A stretch of 13,333 bases of DNA from positions 1-13,333 of the forward strand of contig CAJVPJ010001012.1 of the NCBI GenBank assembly GCA_910592205.1. Reading direction: 5' to 3'. This DNA is from Paraglomus occultum (lineage: Eukaryota; Glomeromycota; Glomeromycetes; Paraglomerales; Paraglomeraceae). The notes beneath the pieces are model-generated. The model worked only from the letters and a program-made list of their open reading frames with translations, did no database searches and was not told the origin of the DNA. Shown here piece after piece: positions 1 through 9,280 of the stretch (positions are counted from its first letter, which is position 1; each line of letters opens with the position of its first letter). Made by a program: the position numbers and the translations under genes.

Positions 1-12
1 TTACAACGTTAA

Positions 13-138
13 ACGTATGGAATTATAACGTCTATTAGCACATCGGCGATTGATCGTTACTTAGGGTTAATGATCGGTAAGAGATCTGCAGACAAACAAG
101 ACTATATTGACCGACTCATGCAACCTATGGTTACGTGA
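13..138 (+). CDS. possible 3' exon of a gene cut by the left edge
   Basis: An open frame of 41 codons runs from just after a TAA at 10-12 to a TGA at 136-138. The translation looks protein-like and ends in QDYIDRLMQPMVT. A possible splice acceptor TTAG lies at 35-38, which would make the exon start at 39 and read STSAIDRYLGLM and onward. I do not recognise the family. The frame is short enough to be chance, and the rest of the gene would lie outside the window. Low confidence. Confidence 0.22.
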   Translation, partial: TYGIITSISTSAIDRYLGLMIGKRSADKQDYIDRLMQPMVT

Positions 139-917
139 CTTTGCATACTAATAGCTACGATTTTAACGTTTCTAACAAACTATATATGTTGGGAGTATTT
201 GCTTAGTAGCATCAGGTGATATGAAGCGATTTTGTTGGTGAATCAGAATTGTAGGCAAATTTGCCGACAATACAGTTTAAGGGATAGTATATTCGATCAT
301 AACAGTTGTTACAGAATATCGAGTATTAATATCAAACACTATACGTAATAGATTAGCGGACTTTCTATAGTAACTACGTGATGAATTTGACGGTCACCGC
401 TTCAGTAAGCTAATGAGAACAATATTTACTTAAATACTGAATATGAAGTGTTAGGTAACAAACTTAAAACTGAATTCAAGCAAATATTCGATCTAAGGAC
501 TACTTAAAACCAATTTATTAAGAATTGGCCCTAATTTTTTAACTTTGCCTATGGCCACTGGTTTGATTTTTAGGAATAGAAAAAATTGACTATATTCATT
601 TAAACTGGTTTTAAACAAGTAATTATAATGTCTCAAGTTTATCTGACAAATGCACAAACGTTTTGATAAAATACTCATGCTTTTTGTAAATCCAAAGGAG
701 GAAGGATTAGTGCCAGGATGGAAAAAGACTGAATTTTTTTGTCGATTTCAGAAACAAATGCTTTTCTGCATTTCATAAATTAAATTCAGTACAAGACCAT
801 TGGCAACCAGCTGAGCCTTGACACTCCAGGTCGAGTTGCTTCAAATACAAAATTAAAAAAATTTCCAACACAGAGAAGTACTGAAAATGTTCTCATTGTC
901 AGAATGCTGGACTTTGT
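139..917. other. AT-rich spacer, no supported gene
   Basis: I see no spliced or intact gene here. An 87-codon minus-strand open frame ends near 493 (61 codons from its ATG at 678) and is unremarkable: it matches nothing I know and may be transposon debris, since it lies downstream, on the same strand, of the transposase relic at 918-1058. A short inverted repeat, CCAATT...AATTGG, lies near 510-530. Confidence 0.4.
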
Positions 918-1058
918 TTAATGCAGCAGCTGTACTTGATTTTTCACGATATGATCTATGCAGTCTACCGCCGTCTTTTGGTATAATTTCTTAATCGATC
1001 CAAAAACGCCATCACACTTGAATTTAGTATTAGGTATCATGAAATTTAAATCAATACT
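918..1058 (-). pseudogene. relic of a pogo/Tigger-like (DDE_1) transposase
   Basis: Between a TAA at 1059-1061 and a TAA at 918-920, one 46-codon minus-strand frame contains the pieces MIPNTKFKCDGVFGSIKKLY and KTAVDCIDHIVKN. This resembles the stretch in pogo/Tigger/CENP-B-like DDE_1 transposases that follows the second catalytic aspartate: a 'PPNTT...LQP-D-GVFG-LK..Y' block that packs the catalytic domain. The aligned segment lacks a few residues between the PNT and CDGVFG parts, has no helix-turn-helix or first aspartate region that I can find upstream, and is bounded by stops. It is therefore a degraded fragment, not a working gene. Identification is by motif only. The surrounding 1059-1572 shows no further clear transposase frame. 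Confidence 0.45.
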
Positions 1059-1572
1059 TTATAATAACCGCAAATTATCAAACACAAATAGAATCAAAAT
1101 AGAGGTATAATTTTTATTCTGACCACCCGCGCGTTGTCTTTCAATCTCTTAATTCCATCGAATACATGCAACATACCATTTACCATTATAATTCTGTAAT
1201 TAGGACGTTTGCCTATTATTTGTCCAAGTCGGGGGAGACGTGAATCGTATACGAAATCAACAAAAATATTAGCATCTCACATGAATAGTCCGTCATTTTT
1301 TACGAATCATAAATGCTACCAAGAAACCTTTTCGTTTTGGACGACAATTCATGTGTGATATGCGCATCTTCGATTGACCTCTTTATAGAACTTCTAAAAA
1401 GATGTAATTTTCAACGTGTTTACAAAATACCAATTTCAGAGATATTTAAAAAAGCTTGTAAGTGCTAGCTACGATATGTTATGAGTATTATTATATGATC
1501 TAAATTTTTAAACAACTCACTTGCGCCAATATTTAAAATATTTGTGTTTATGTTAGGTGATGTTAGATCATC
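1059..1572. other. AT-rich spacer upstream of the Rrn9-like gene
   Basis: No coding region could be supported. It should contain the promoter of the plus-strand gene starting at 1573, but I see no clear TATA or other distinct element. A TAG at 1564-1566 lies in frame just before that ATG. Confidence 0.4.
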
Positions 1573-2697
1573 ATGACGATCACCGAAAAACCCTCATTAA
1601 GAGGCAAACAAGCAAAGCTATTGGCGAGTAATATAGAGCTGCAAGAATCAAGAAATGTGGAAAGTATGTATATTATATGGAATGGACATGAATTAATGAG
1701 AGCAGTAATTTCATTTCTCGACCGAATGTAGAATTGGAACTAACAAGATGGCCAACGAAGCGAAGACAACTTAAATTGAGGTTACTATCTCATCGTCTGC
1801 TCGCTCAGCATGTCATCGACCCCGTAAGCCTAACGATCTATTCTTTTTCAAGATACACGCCTTGTGACTTGCCGGATTATGACGAGCCAAACATTTCTGA
1901 ACTTTCATCGATTGTCAACACATCAGCCATATCACCATTAGTGAATATTGCTCTCATGCCTTCGACAAAGCGGCGAAAGGCGGTTCCGCATCATAACACG
2001 TTTTCTTACGACATTGATACAGATTGTGCCCTGGCTGTTGAGATTCGAACACTCATAGATCGCATTCAATTCGACAGCAGATCTCGTTTAATAGAGAAAG
2101 GATATCTGGAGATATTTATCAAAGATCAGTTGGGGAAATTATTGGATGTCCTAGGACTGCTGTTTAAACATGCTTCAAGTGAGCAGATGAAAGTTGCTTA
2201 CGCAAAGAATGACAAAGGAATTTCATAGTTGATCTAACAATATCTGATCGACTGTAGCGCTACGGTCTGTCGAACGGCATCGGATAAACCATCTACCATA
2301 TAATTCTCTTGCTTCAACGTCACAAATGCCATCTCAAAGCGTTTCCTTGGTACGTCCAGACGACGATGAACAGACAAGACAAGTTTTACGCAATCATACA
2401 GAGCAAGTAATCCAGCCGCAACCGTCTAACAGGGAAACCAGTCAGGTAGTCATTACGTGGGAACATGTTTTATACGCAGCTCAAGCCATAGGGTTGCCAG
2501 ACAATGTGATAGAGGCTACTTATGAGAAAATAGCCCCGAAATTTGATCCGGGAAGGAACTTTCTAGGTGAGTTGAAGTATTTAAATGACAATCTCTTTCT
2601 AATTTTTACATCTTTTAAATTCGATTGTTTATTACCAGGACTTGAGAGTTCAAAGTTTCAAAGCATCATCGAAGAAGCTGATAATTATATGAGATAA
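1573..2697 (+). CDS. putative RNA polymerase I upstream-activation-factor subunit, Rrn9-like, 4 exons
   Basis: Four exons, 1573-1663, 1732-2178, 2258-2566 and 2639-2697, join through three GT...AG introns (68, 79, 72 bp) into 301 codons plus TAA. Intron 1 begins GTATGT; intron 2 begins GTGAGC and has a CTAAC branch-like site; intron 3 begins GTGAGT. The ATG at 1573 follows an in-frame TAG nine bases upstream. The protein has a basic N-terminal region with RWPTKRRQLKLRLLSHRLLA (about 36-55), a mid helical part ending LGLLFKHAS, a polar linker, and a conserved-looking block ITWEHVLYAAQAIGLP near 245-260. Fungal Rrn9-family proteins, as I recall them, carry a similar 'W-DVLGAAALVGF' block towards the C terminus after a central helical segment; in yeast Rrn9 belongs to the factor that recruits RNA polymerase I to rDNA. 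This family call is inference from pattern, not a search. The gene converges on the oxoprolinase, with 183 bp between the two stops. The gene model is much surer than the function. Confidence 0.6.
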
Positions 2698-2880
2698 TTG
2701 TGCTCTTGATAATACACGTGATTACGTTTGAAAGTTGTAGATTAGCTTATTCAATTAAAAAACCGGATAGAGATCTGCCGTTCAAATATGATAAAACGAA
2801 CACTAATATTAGCTACCACCAAAACAATCAATAATATAGAATATATGTACCCTTTTATACACACCGAGTTACAATCTCAT
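2698..2880. other. short AT-rich gap between convergent 3' ends
   Basis: This 183-bp gap between two convergent stop codons must hold both 3' untranslated regions and polyadenylation signals, so the transcripts probably overlap or lie very close. I see no canonical AATAAA on either strand that I would commit to. Confidence 0.4.
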
Positions 2881-5800
2881 TCACAGATACTTTTTGACAG
2901 CATCATCAACTTCATTACCCACTTGTACGGGGGCACCCCAACCACCCCCACCCGGCGTACAGATAACAATTCTGTCCCCAGCGTTGACTTTCACTGTATT
3001 CTTTCCACCCAAGTTCAAAACTCTGCTGCTACCATCTCCTTCTTTTCGAATCAAGAGATTTAAACCTCGTGCACCAAACTTGCCATGGTTTAGACCATAT
3101 GGATAATAGACACGGCGTTCTGATAGAATGCTCACTTGAAGCGGTTCACGGAATTCTAAATCACGAATTACTCCGTTGCCACCATTATAGAGTCCTGCAC
3201 CACCAGAACCTGTCGAGGAAGAGAGTTATTGAATGATGAAATGAGCTGAGAATATGTTCAAAGTTGTGAAATTTCCAACCTCTGCGCAGAGAGAATTCGC
3301 GGAGTACCACGGAATGATCGTAACGTCTTTCTAAAATTTCTGGATCTGTGATTCTGGTATTGGTCATGTGCTAATCTCCCCCCCAAAAAAAACCACAAAT
3401 TAGCTTCAAATTCACTGTATTCCTTGAAATATTTGCAGAGTCATACCGTATGAACACCACTTTGTCCATGCCAAGTAGGCCCAGCTCCGCTACCTGATCA
3501 ACATACAAAATGTTAGATCGTACACTTGGACAGATTTCTATTCATGCCCACTCCCATCCCCCTTCTCTCTTTCTCTCTCCCTCCTTCTCCAACGATTACC
3601 TCCGGCAATAGTTTCATAATATCCCCAGCCTTCCAGAACTTTCCCACTCTCGTCAACTTTTCCACCTTTGCCAAAGGTCAAATTATTGCAATCACCCTGA
3701 CTAGCGGCACAAGCCCCAAACGCCTTAAGAATTACATCCACAACACGCTGTGAAGTGAGCACGTTCCCGCCAACTACAGCAGCTTTCTCTGACGGATTCA
3801 GGAAAGAATTAGATGGGATGCGAACTGTTATCGGTGCAAGACACCCTTGATTGAGTGGGATATCATTTGCAATTAAGCAACGGAGGCAATATATTATTGC
3901 ACTATGCGTCACCTTAAAATTTAGGGAATGCGAAATGTTAACATGTAAAAAGGTGACGAATATATTGATAGAAAGTGATCTGTCTGGAAGACTTACCGCC
4001 GGCGGAGCATTCGTGTTTCCTAGATCACAGCAATTTTTTTGAAGAGATAAATCCAATTAGTACGATTCTAACTTTGTTATGACACAGACTCTTCATCTTA
4101 CCGTAGACTTCTGGTCCGGTTCCATGGAAATCAAACACAGCCGTTCCATCTTCCTCATTAACCGTGATTTCCAAACATATAGGCGATCCATCGTCCATAT
4201 AATCCACAGCCTTTAACGAACATCCACCAACTTTTCTTGAAATTCCCTTCAACAAATATCTAACAGACAATTCTGCATTCTTTCTTATATACGCCATATA
4301 AGCTTGCACGACATCCAAACCGTATTCTTTGATTAACGATTTTACTAACGTGATTCCTTTATGATTCGCCGCCACTTGGGCTTTGAGATCCGAAATATTA
4401 TCAGCGAGACACCTAGTTCCGCTACATCCTGGGTATTGTGCTGGTCGATGAAGAAGTATGTCAGTCAATCCAGCTTCATCAAATTTGCCTTTTGACACGA
4501 GCTTAAATGATTTAACTGCTGCTCCTTCTTGATAGAGCTCTTTGGAATTGGGTGGCATTGATCCGGGAAGTATGCCGCCAATGTCAGCGTGATGGCCACG
4601 GGAGGCGACGAAGAAGACTATCTCGTCATTGTTAAAGACAGGCGTGATTACTGTTATATCTGGTAAATGCGACCCACCAGCCTGTGGATGATTTGTTAGG
4701 ATAACATCACCATCTTCAAGACCATCTTTGTAATGTTCCATTTGATACATTACTGCTTGACTCATACTTCCTAGATGGACCGGGATATGCGGCGCGTTAG
4801 CAATTAGACCACCATCTGGCCCAAACAAGGCACACGAGAAATCGAGCCTTTCTTTGATATTGGTTGATATTGCCGTTTTCTGTAATGTCACTCCCATTTG
4901 CTCTGCGATACTCATGAAACGATGACCAAAAATAGATAACTGAATAGGATCTAGTTCTGTAGTGACTTTGGCTCGAGTTCCATCACCAACCGTAATATAG
5001 ACATGTGAAGAGGTTATCAGGGCGTTACAGCCAGGAATCACGACTATTGTCGAGTTTACGTCAATGATCATTGCTGGTCCGGGGATACGATCGCCAATTC
5101 GGAGATTCTCCAAAAGATATATCGGCGTGTCTGAGCGACCACTTTCAAAATAAACGGATTTCGACCCGCTCTTTTGATTATCATCGACCAATTTAGGTGC
5201 AATCTGCTTTATCTCTTCGAATACGTTCTCGTGTGGTATTTCATTGCCTTTCCCAACGCCACGAATACGTATATCATCAACAATAATGTCTCGGTTAGGC
5301 AACGTAAAGCCAAATTCCAGGTGATAGGTTTCCGTAAATACACTTGCGAAATCCCACGAATCGTTTGGTTTCAGCGTCATTATCGCGAAATCCGTTCCAT
5401 TGTATCTTAAATTTAAATAAATCTCATGGTATATCCTATTATCATCAAAACCTTGTCTGCGTAACTCTTTGGTGCAGTTCTCTATAAGAACCTGCACACG
5501 TTCTTTAAGATACGGCAAGGAGTCGCTATTTAGTGCTTTTGCGCAAGGCTCTTGAACCTCATGAACCACATCGGCCAGAGAAAGACCATAGGCAGAGAGG
5601 ACTGAACTGTATCGATGTACGAGGATTTTGCGAATACCGAGATTACGCGCGATAGAACACGCGTGCTGCCCTCCAGCACCACCGAAGCAGGTTAAAATGT
5701 GGCTGGAAGTGTCGTGACCTTTAGCCTCCGTTAGATTACGAATTGGACGACACATGGCTTCGTTCGCAATTTTGATAAACCTACAGAAACGAGCAAGATT

Positions 5801-8111
5801 TGAATAGGACGAAAAAAATATGTATGCAAAAAATCTATTGATTGGACTGACTCGAATCATTACCCAAAGGCTATTTCATCAATAGTCATATACTTATCAG
5901 GACTAACAGAAAGATTTATTTCATTGAGAAGTTCTTCAAAGCGTTCCTGCGTAGCTTTTACGTCTAAAGGCTGATCCTCGTTAGGACCAAAAATTTTTGG
6001 AAAATAATCAGGAACCAGTCTACCGAGAATTAGATTTGCATCTGTGACCGTCAATGGACCATTTTTCCTGAGTTTAAAGAATATTAGCATCCGCAAGTAC
6101 AGGATAGATGACAAAACAGATTTCAGTGACGTCTACCTATAGCAAGTTGGACCCGGGTGAGCTCCGGCACTCTTGCGAATTGAGAAATAATGTTAACGCG
6201 CTTTGATTTAATTCGGCGTGACAATAAACACGCATTTTAGCAAACCAATGTGCATACTTCTGGTCCGACAACAAACATGCCATTACGGAAAAAAAGACGA
6301 GAACCACCGCCGGCAGCGACCTGAACGGTTTATAATTTCAGTATACATCGAAATGTACGGTAAATATATTCGTTACGTGTACCGTGTGAATGTCCAATTG
6401 AGGCGCTTGGATTGTTACGCCAGCTGTAGTTGTTTCAAAGACGTGTTCTAACCTTCCATCAAATCGTGACACGTCTTGAATGAAGAAAGAAGAACAACCC
6501 CACCGTTTAAGCATAAAAAGATTACAGCAAGATTATAATCACGACATTTCGGAATAAATTTCTTTACCAGTGCTCGTGCCTCCCATATCAAATCCAATTA
6601 CTGGAATTTTTTCAACCTTGCTGTAGGATGTCAAAGCATGACCTATTTCGATTAATCAAAGAGTTTAGTCATCTTCAAACCAATCCTCATATTTGCATAT
6701 GTTGTTTGCCCAAGCTCTTTCTGCTCCATATCCAATTGTTAAGTACAAACCGACGACTCCGGCAGCGGGTCCAGACAATATAGCCCGGAATCCAGAAAAC
6801 TTGTCTACTGGAACCAGACCTCCATCACTCTGCATGAATTCCAGCCTAGTATTTTTCTCCAGATTTTCGTCAAAACCGGAAACAAATCCATTCACATACT
6901 TCTTGATACACGGAGTTAAGTACGCGTCTGCCGTGGACGATGTACCGCGAGGTACAATCTTTATCATTGGCATTATTGATGACGACAAGGAAATGTGCGT
7001 GAAACCAATCGTAGATGCAAGCTCGCCTATAACACGTTCGTGGGCTATGATATGAGTAGAAAACTTGAGCTCAAATGTGTAATTTCGATATGTTGACAAC
7101 CAATGCTCGCAGAATAATACGGTTACCTTGGAATGTATATGAGTGTACAAGACAGATTGCAAGGCTCCTAAAGCCGTCATCAAAGAGATCCTGCAAGTCC
7201 TTCTTTACTTGCTCATGATCTTTATGGGACAGCGTTCAGCAATAAATAAGAGAAATGTTTCTGTACGATACGTATGAAACAAGTCATAGTACCTGGTTTC
7301 TTTAAAATTTTGATATATTCTCCTGTTAAACCCTGTACTATATCCGTCGAATTTCCATTAAAGGCTTCATCTCCCACAAGACTCACGCTATAATAATATT
7401 TATTAATTAAACCATTATACATAGCCTTTGGCCACTTTCTTCAAGTGATGCATACCGTTCATCAACTTCAACTACTTTCTCATACAATACGCTCGGCTTT
7501 TGAATCGCAAGATCGAATATTTTGGGGCGAGATTGATTTCCTGTTAAGAACGAATGAAAGCAAATATATGTTTAAAAAAAACTGAATATGGCAAATCTCG
7601 TAGAGTCTTTTCTGTTCTTACCAATCAACAGTAGATCCTATAGTATTAAGATGCAAACCAAAGCAATCAGTAATTGATTGAGACATTTTTCATGGAATGG
7701 CAATCAGAGACCTACCTTGAATCCTTTCGTAATCAACAATGCACACTTTTCCCCTTTTCGTTCCAACAGTGCATTAGTCGCGACAGTTGTTCCCATGCGA
7801 ATAGACTCTACATAAAGGTCAGAATCAGTAATCAGGCATTCCCGCATGACATCATACAAGCATGTTACCAACATACCAATCAGGGAAGTATCGATTGGAT
7901 GATTTCTTGGATGTTTCCTGCCCGTAGCGATTTCCAAAATTCTTCGGATTCCTTCTCGTGGTGCATCAGGATAGTTCTGCGGGTCTACACTCAATAACTT
8001 TACAACCACCTCTTTTCGACCGGACGGATGTTCATCTGACGGTATGCTGCCAATACAATCGGTAAATGTTCCACCGCGGTCGATGCTTATTCTTATGCCT
8101 CTTTGTGACAT
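2881..8111 (-). CDS. OXP1: 5-oxoprolinase (ATP-hydrolysing), 18 exons, 1286 aa
   Basis: Converts 5-oxo-L-proline, ATP and water to L-glutamate in the cytosolic gamma-glutamyl (glutathione) cycle. Exons on the minus strand: 8111-7877, 7807-7716, 7637-7622, 7540-7456, 7387-7293, 7219-7127, 7044-6751, 6642-6568, 6474-6383, 6320-6258, 6171-6137, 6067-5864, 5780-4102, 4019-3997, 3912-3600, 3493-3447, 3370-3280, 3209-2881. All 17 introns are GT...AG, 62-108 bp, and the exons sum to 3861 nt, exactly 1287 codons with TGA; yeast Oxp1 is 1286 residues as I recall. Visible landmarks: IDRGGTFTD near the N terminus (nucleotide-binding HyuA part), [16 protein letters not shown] at about 83-98, [10 protein letters not shown] at 320-329, GGAGGQHA at 493-500, start of the HyuB half at [14 protein letters not shown] (about 735), [12 protein letters not shown] at 823-834, [17 protein letters not shown] at 854-870, and the C-terminal TPGGGGWG at 1262-1269. 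HyuA and HyuB halves are fused, as in eukaryotes. No frameshift or missing motif, so it is probably functional. Start chosen because family proteins begin a few residues before the GGTFTD motif. Confidence 0.96.
3557..3590. repeat. 34-nt pure pyrimidine tract inside oxoprolinase intron 15
   Basis: The plus strand is uninterrupted C/T for 34 bases; the transcript of the minus-strand gene is therefore pure purine just after the intron 15 donor at 3599. A low-complexity tract of this kind could form a triplex or bind splicing factors, but no function is shown. Confidence 0.85.
3913..3996 (-). other. oxoprolinase intron 14: 84 bp, no in-frame stop
   Basis: GTAAGT...TTTTAAG separates the 23-nt exon 14 (3997-4019, NTNAPPA region) from exon 15 ([13 protein letters not shown]). 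It is also a multiple of three with no stop in phase; retention would insert 28 residues. The homologous protein should run NTNAPPA directly into VTHSA, so splicing is the expected state. Confidence 0.85.
7622..7637 (-). other. OXP1: 16-nt micro-exon of the oxoprolinase gene (exon 3)
   Basis: Only 16 bases, encoding DLLLI plus the first base of a glycine codon, are needed to join ...TKGFK (exon 2) to [11 protein letters not shown] (exon 4), the continuous sequence expected in this family. The upstream intron (7715-7638, 78 bp) ends TATAG and the downstream intron (7621-7541, 81 bp) starts GTAAGA and ends AACAG, so both sides have normal sites. Skipping it would delete 16 nt and shift the frame. 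Confidence 0.88.
7808..7876 (-). other. oxoprolinase intron 1: 69 bp, no in-frame stop
   Basis: GTATGT...TATGTAG separates DTSLI (exon 1) from [12 protein letters not shown] (exon 2). It is a multiple of three and reads open in the coding phase, so if retained it would add 23 residues (GMLVTCLYD...SDLYV) to the protein instead of ending it. A branch-like CTGAC lies near its 3' end. I treat it as a true intron because the family is continuous across it. Confidence 0.85.
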
Positions 8112-8213
8112 CGTTTCAATGCACGTTTTGTTTGCTCATATGAAAACCTTATCATGACAAAGTTGGGGCTTTATGGTCATCTTCCGACCCAGTAGTTCGG
8201 ATCCGACAATGGG

Positions 8214-8218
8214 ATTGG
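8214..8218 (-). promoter_or_regulatory. possible CCAAT box upstream of oxoprolinase
   Basis: The plus strand has ATTGG, so CCAAT reads towards the oxoprolinase gene about 105 bp before its ATG. CCAAT boxes bound by the HAP/NF-Y complex are common in fungal promoters at this distance. A five-base match occurs often by chance, so this is only a candidate. Confidence 0.2.
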
Positions 8219-8962
8219 TTTGGGGCGCTTTTTCTCGAATTCGTAATAAAAAAAAAAAAGAGTCGCAATGAAAACATTCTGTGTCAATGTTGATATATGG
8301 TACCTATATTTAGTAGGGATCGGTATACATCAAATGCACAAGTTTATATATATCATAGCGCGAAACTTTGGCGAAGTAACTCGATATATTGATTTCATCA
8401 TTCAGCTCAGGTGATTATAATTAATCAGAATCGAGAGTTTGTTGCTTCGATAATCTCAGTAGAGCGTTAAAGTTTGAGCAGAGATGAGAGTTGCAAGTTT
8501 AATTACCAATATAAAGTGCTAATACTAAACAAAGCAAGTGATTTGCATGCTTATAAAACTACTAATACATAATAATTATAATAATTACGTTTCACGCAAA
8601 AGTTATTATGTCCAGCGCGATACACAGTATGCTTATATAATAGACATTATTTGGGTTTAAAAAACGTATCAGCGTAAATTTGTTAAGCGGACAAAAATGT
8701 TTTACTTGTCGAAAATTTCACCTTACAATGTAAATTTTTATATTGTTTGGCGCTATCAAGTAATACTCAAAAATTACTTTAGACCTTTTTTTAAAGGCGT
8801 GCAATAATTTGTCTCTAATTACAAAAAGATTAGAATGCGTAGGACCGATGCAACCGTAATAAGTCTAGATGTTAGCATCTGGCACCAGCGATCTTTTCTG
8901 GGAATGAATTTTGTAGGATATTTAATGCAAGGCATTCGAGAGATGAGATGTTAGCATACATA

Positions 8963-9032
8963 GCGAGGAGTATAACCGGATAAGTTTTTATATACTTGAC
9001 TAATTTTTATATACTAATACCACACTCCTCGC
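8963..9032. repeat. inverted 9-bp arms around a tandem AT-rich repeat
   Basis: GCGAGGAGT at 8963-8971 is the reverse complement of ACTCCTCGC at 9024-9032. Between them TTTTTATATACT occurs twice, at 8985-8996 and 9004-9015, as the core of an imperfect 19-20 bp tandem repeat. It could be a tiny non-autonomous element remnant or a regulatory palindrome; no target-site duplication was recognised. Confidence 0.6.
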
Positions 9033-9125
9033 GACTAACAAAACCAATTTCGGATTTGGTGATCGGTTCGTTCATTAATTGATTATTTCCGCTCGGAATC
9101 ACTCAATATTTACTATTACTATTAC

Positions 9126-9257
9126 AGGAATCCTGACTACCCTGACTGTTTTGCCGGCTGGAACGCCATAGCCTCCTACGGTGCTATGGTTTCTCTCGTG
9201 GCCACATTCCTCTTCCTACATCCTCTTCGATCAACTAACTTCGAAGACTCGGTATAA
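9126..9257 (+). pseudogene. cox1: cytochrome c oxidase subunit 1 (cox1) fragment, likely nuclear mitochondrial insertion
   Basis: The plus frame reads RNPDYPDCFAGWNAI then ASYGAMVSLVATFLFL and ends at TAA 9255-9257. PDYPD-FAGWN is the hallmark of COX1 just before its last transmembrane helix (usual form RRIPDYPD-FAGWN), and the following hydrophobic stretch matches that helix. About 32 codons (9126-9221) are clearly COX1-like; the next 11 codons (HPLRSTNFEDSV) are not. Nothing upstream resembles the preceding COX1 helices, so it is a fragment, with I replaced by N in the RIPDYPD motif. The region is richer in G+C than its flanks. COX1 is normally mitochondrially encoded, while the surrounding genes have spliceosomal introns, so a nuclear insertion of mitochondrial DNA is the simplest reading. 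It is bounded by TTACAG on the left and TCG|GTATAA on the right, which look like splice sites, so capture as an exon cannot be excluded. Confidence 0.8.
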
Positions 9258-9280
9258 CTGCTGTTTTTGTCGTATACCAG

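Larger units (their letters stand above)
8112..9125. other. AT-rich spacer between the oxoprolinase promoter and the COX1-like fragment
   Basis: No gene is supported on either strand. The first part must carry the oxoprolinase promoter. It contains a 12-A run (about 8247-8258) and a small repeat cluster at 8963-9032. Any missing first exon of the unknown gene at 9281 could lie here, but no ATG-plus-donor combination that I tried joined it in phase. Confidence 0.45.

Noticed and set aside
3538-4056. 172-codon minus-strand open frame as a separate gene
   Set aside because: It is oxoprolinase exons 14 and 15 read through stop-free intron 14 and into intron 15; the spliced 1286-codon model explains it.
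4025-5860. 611-codon minus-strand open frame as a complete gene starting at 5860
   Set aside because: Its first 27 codons are intron 12 and its last are intron 13; the core is exon 13 of the oxoprolinase.
6218-6451. Plus-strand 77-codon open frame opposite oxoprolinase
   Set aside because: It is antisense to well-supported oxoprolinase exons 9 and 10 and has no recognisable protein character.
7674-7997. Plus-strand 107-codon open frame opposite oxoprolinase exons 1 and 2
   Set aside because: Antisense shadow of conserved coding sequence.
9252-9280. 29-nt intron joining the COX1-like segment to the next exon
   Set aside because: It has GT and AG ends but is far shorter than any other intron here (62 bp or more), so I do not accept it as a normal intron.
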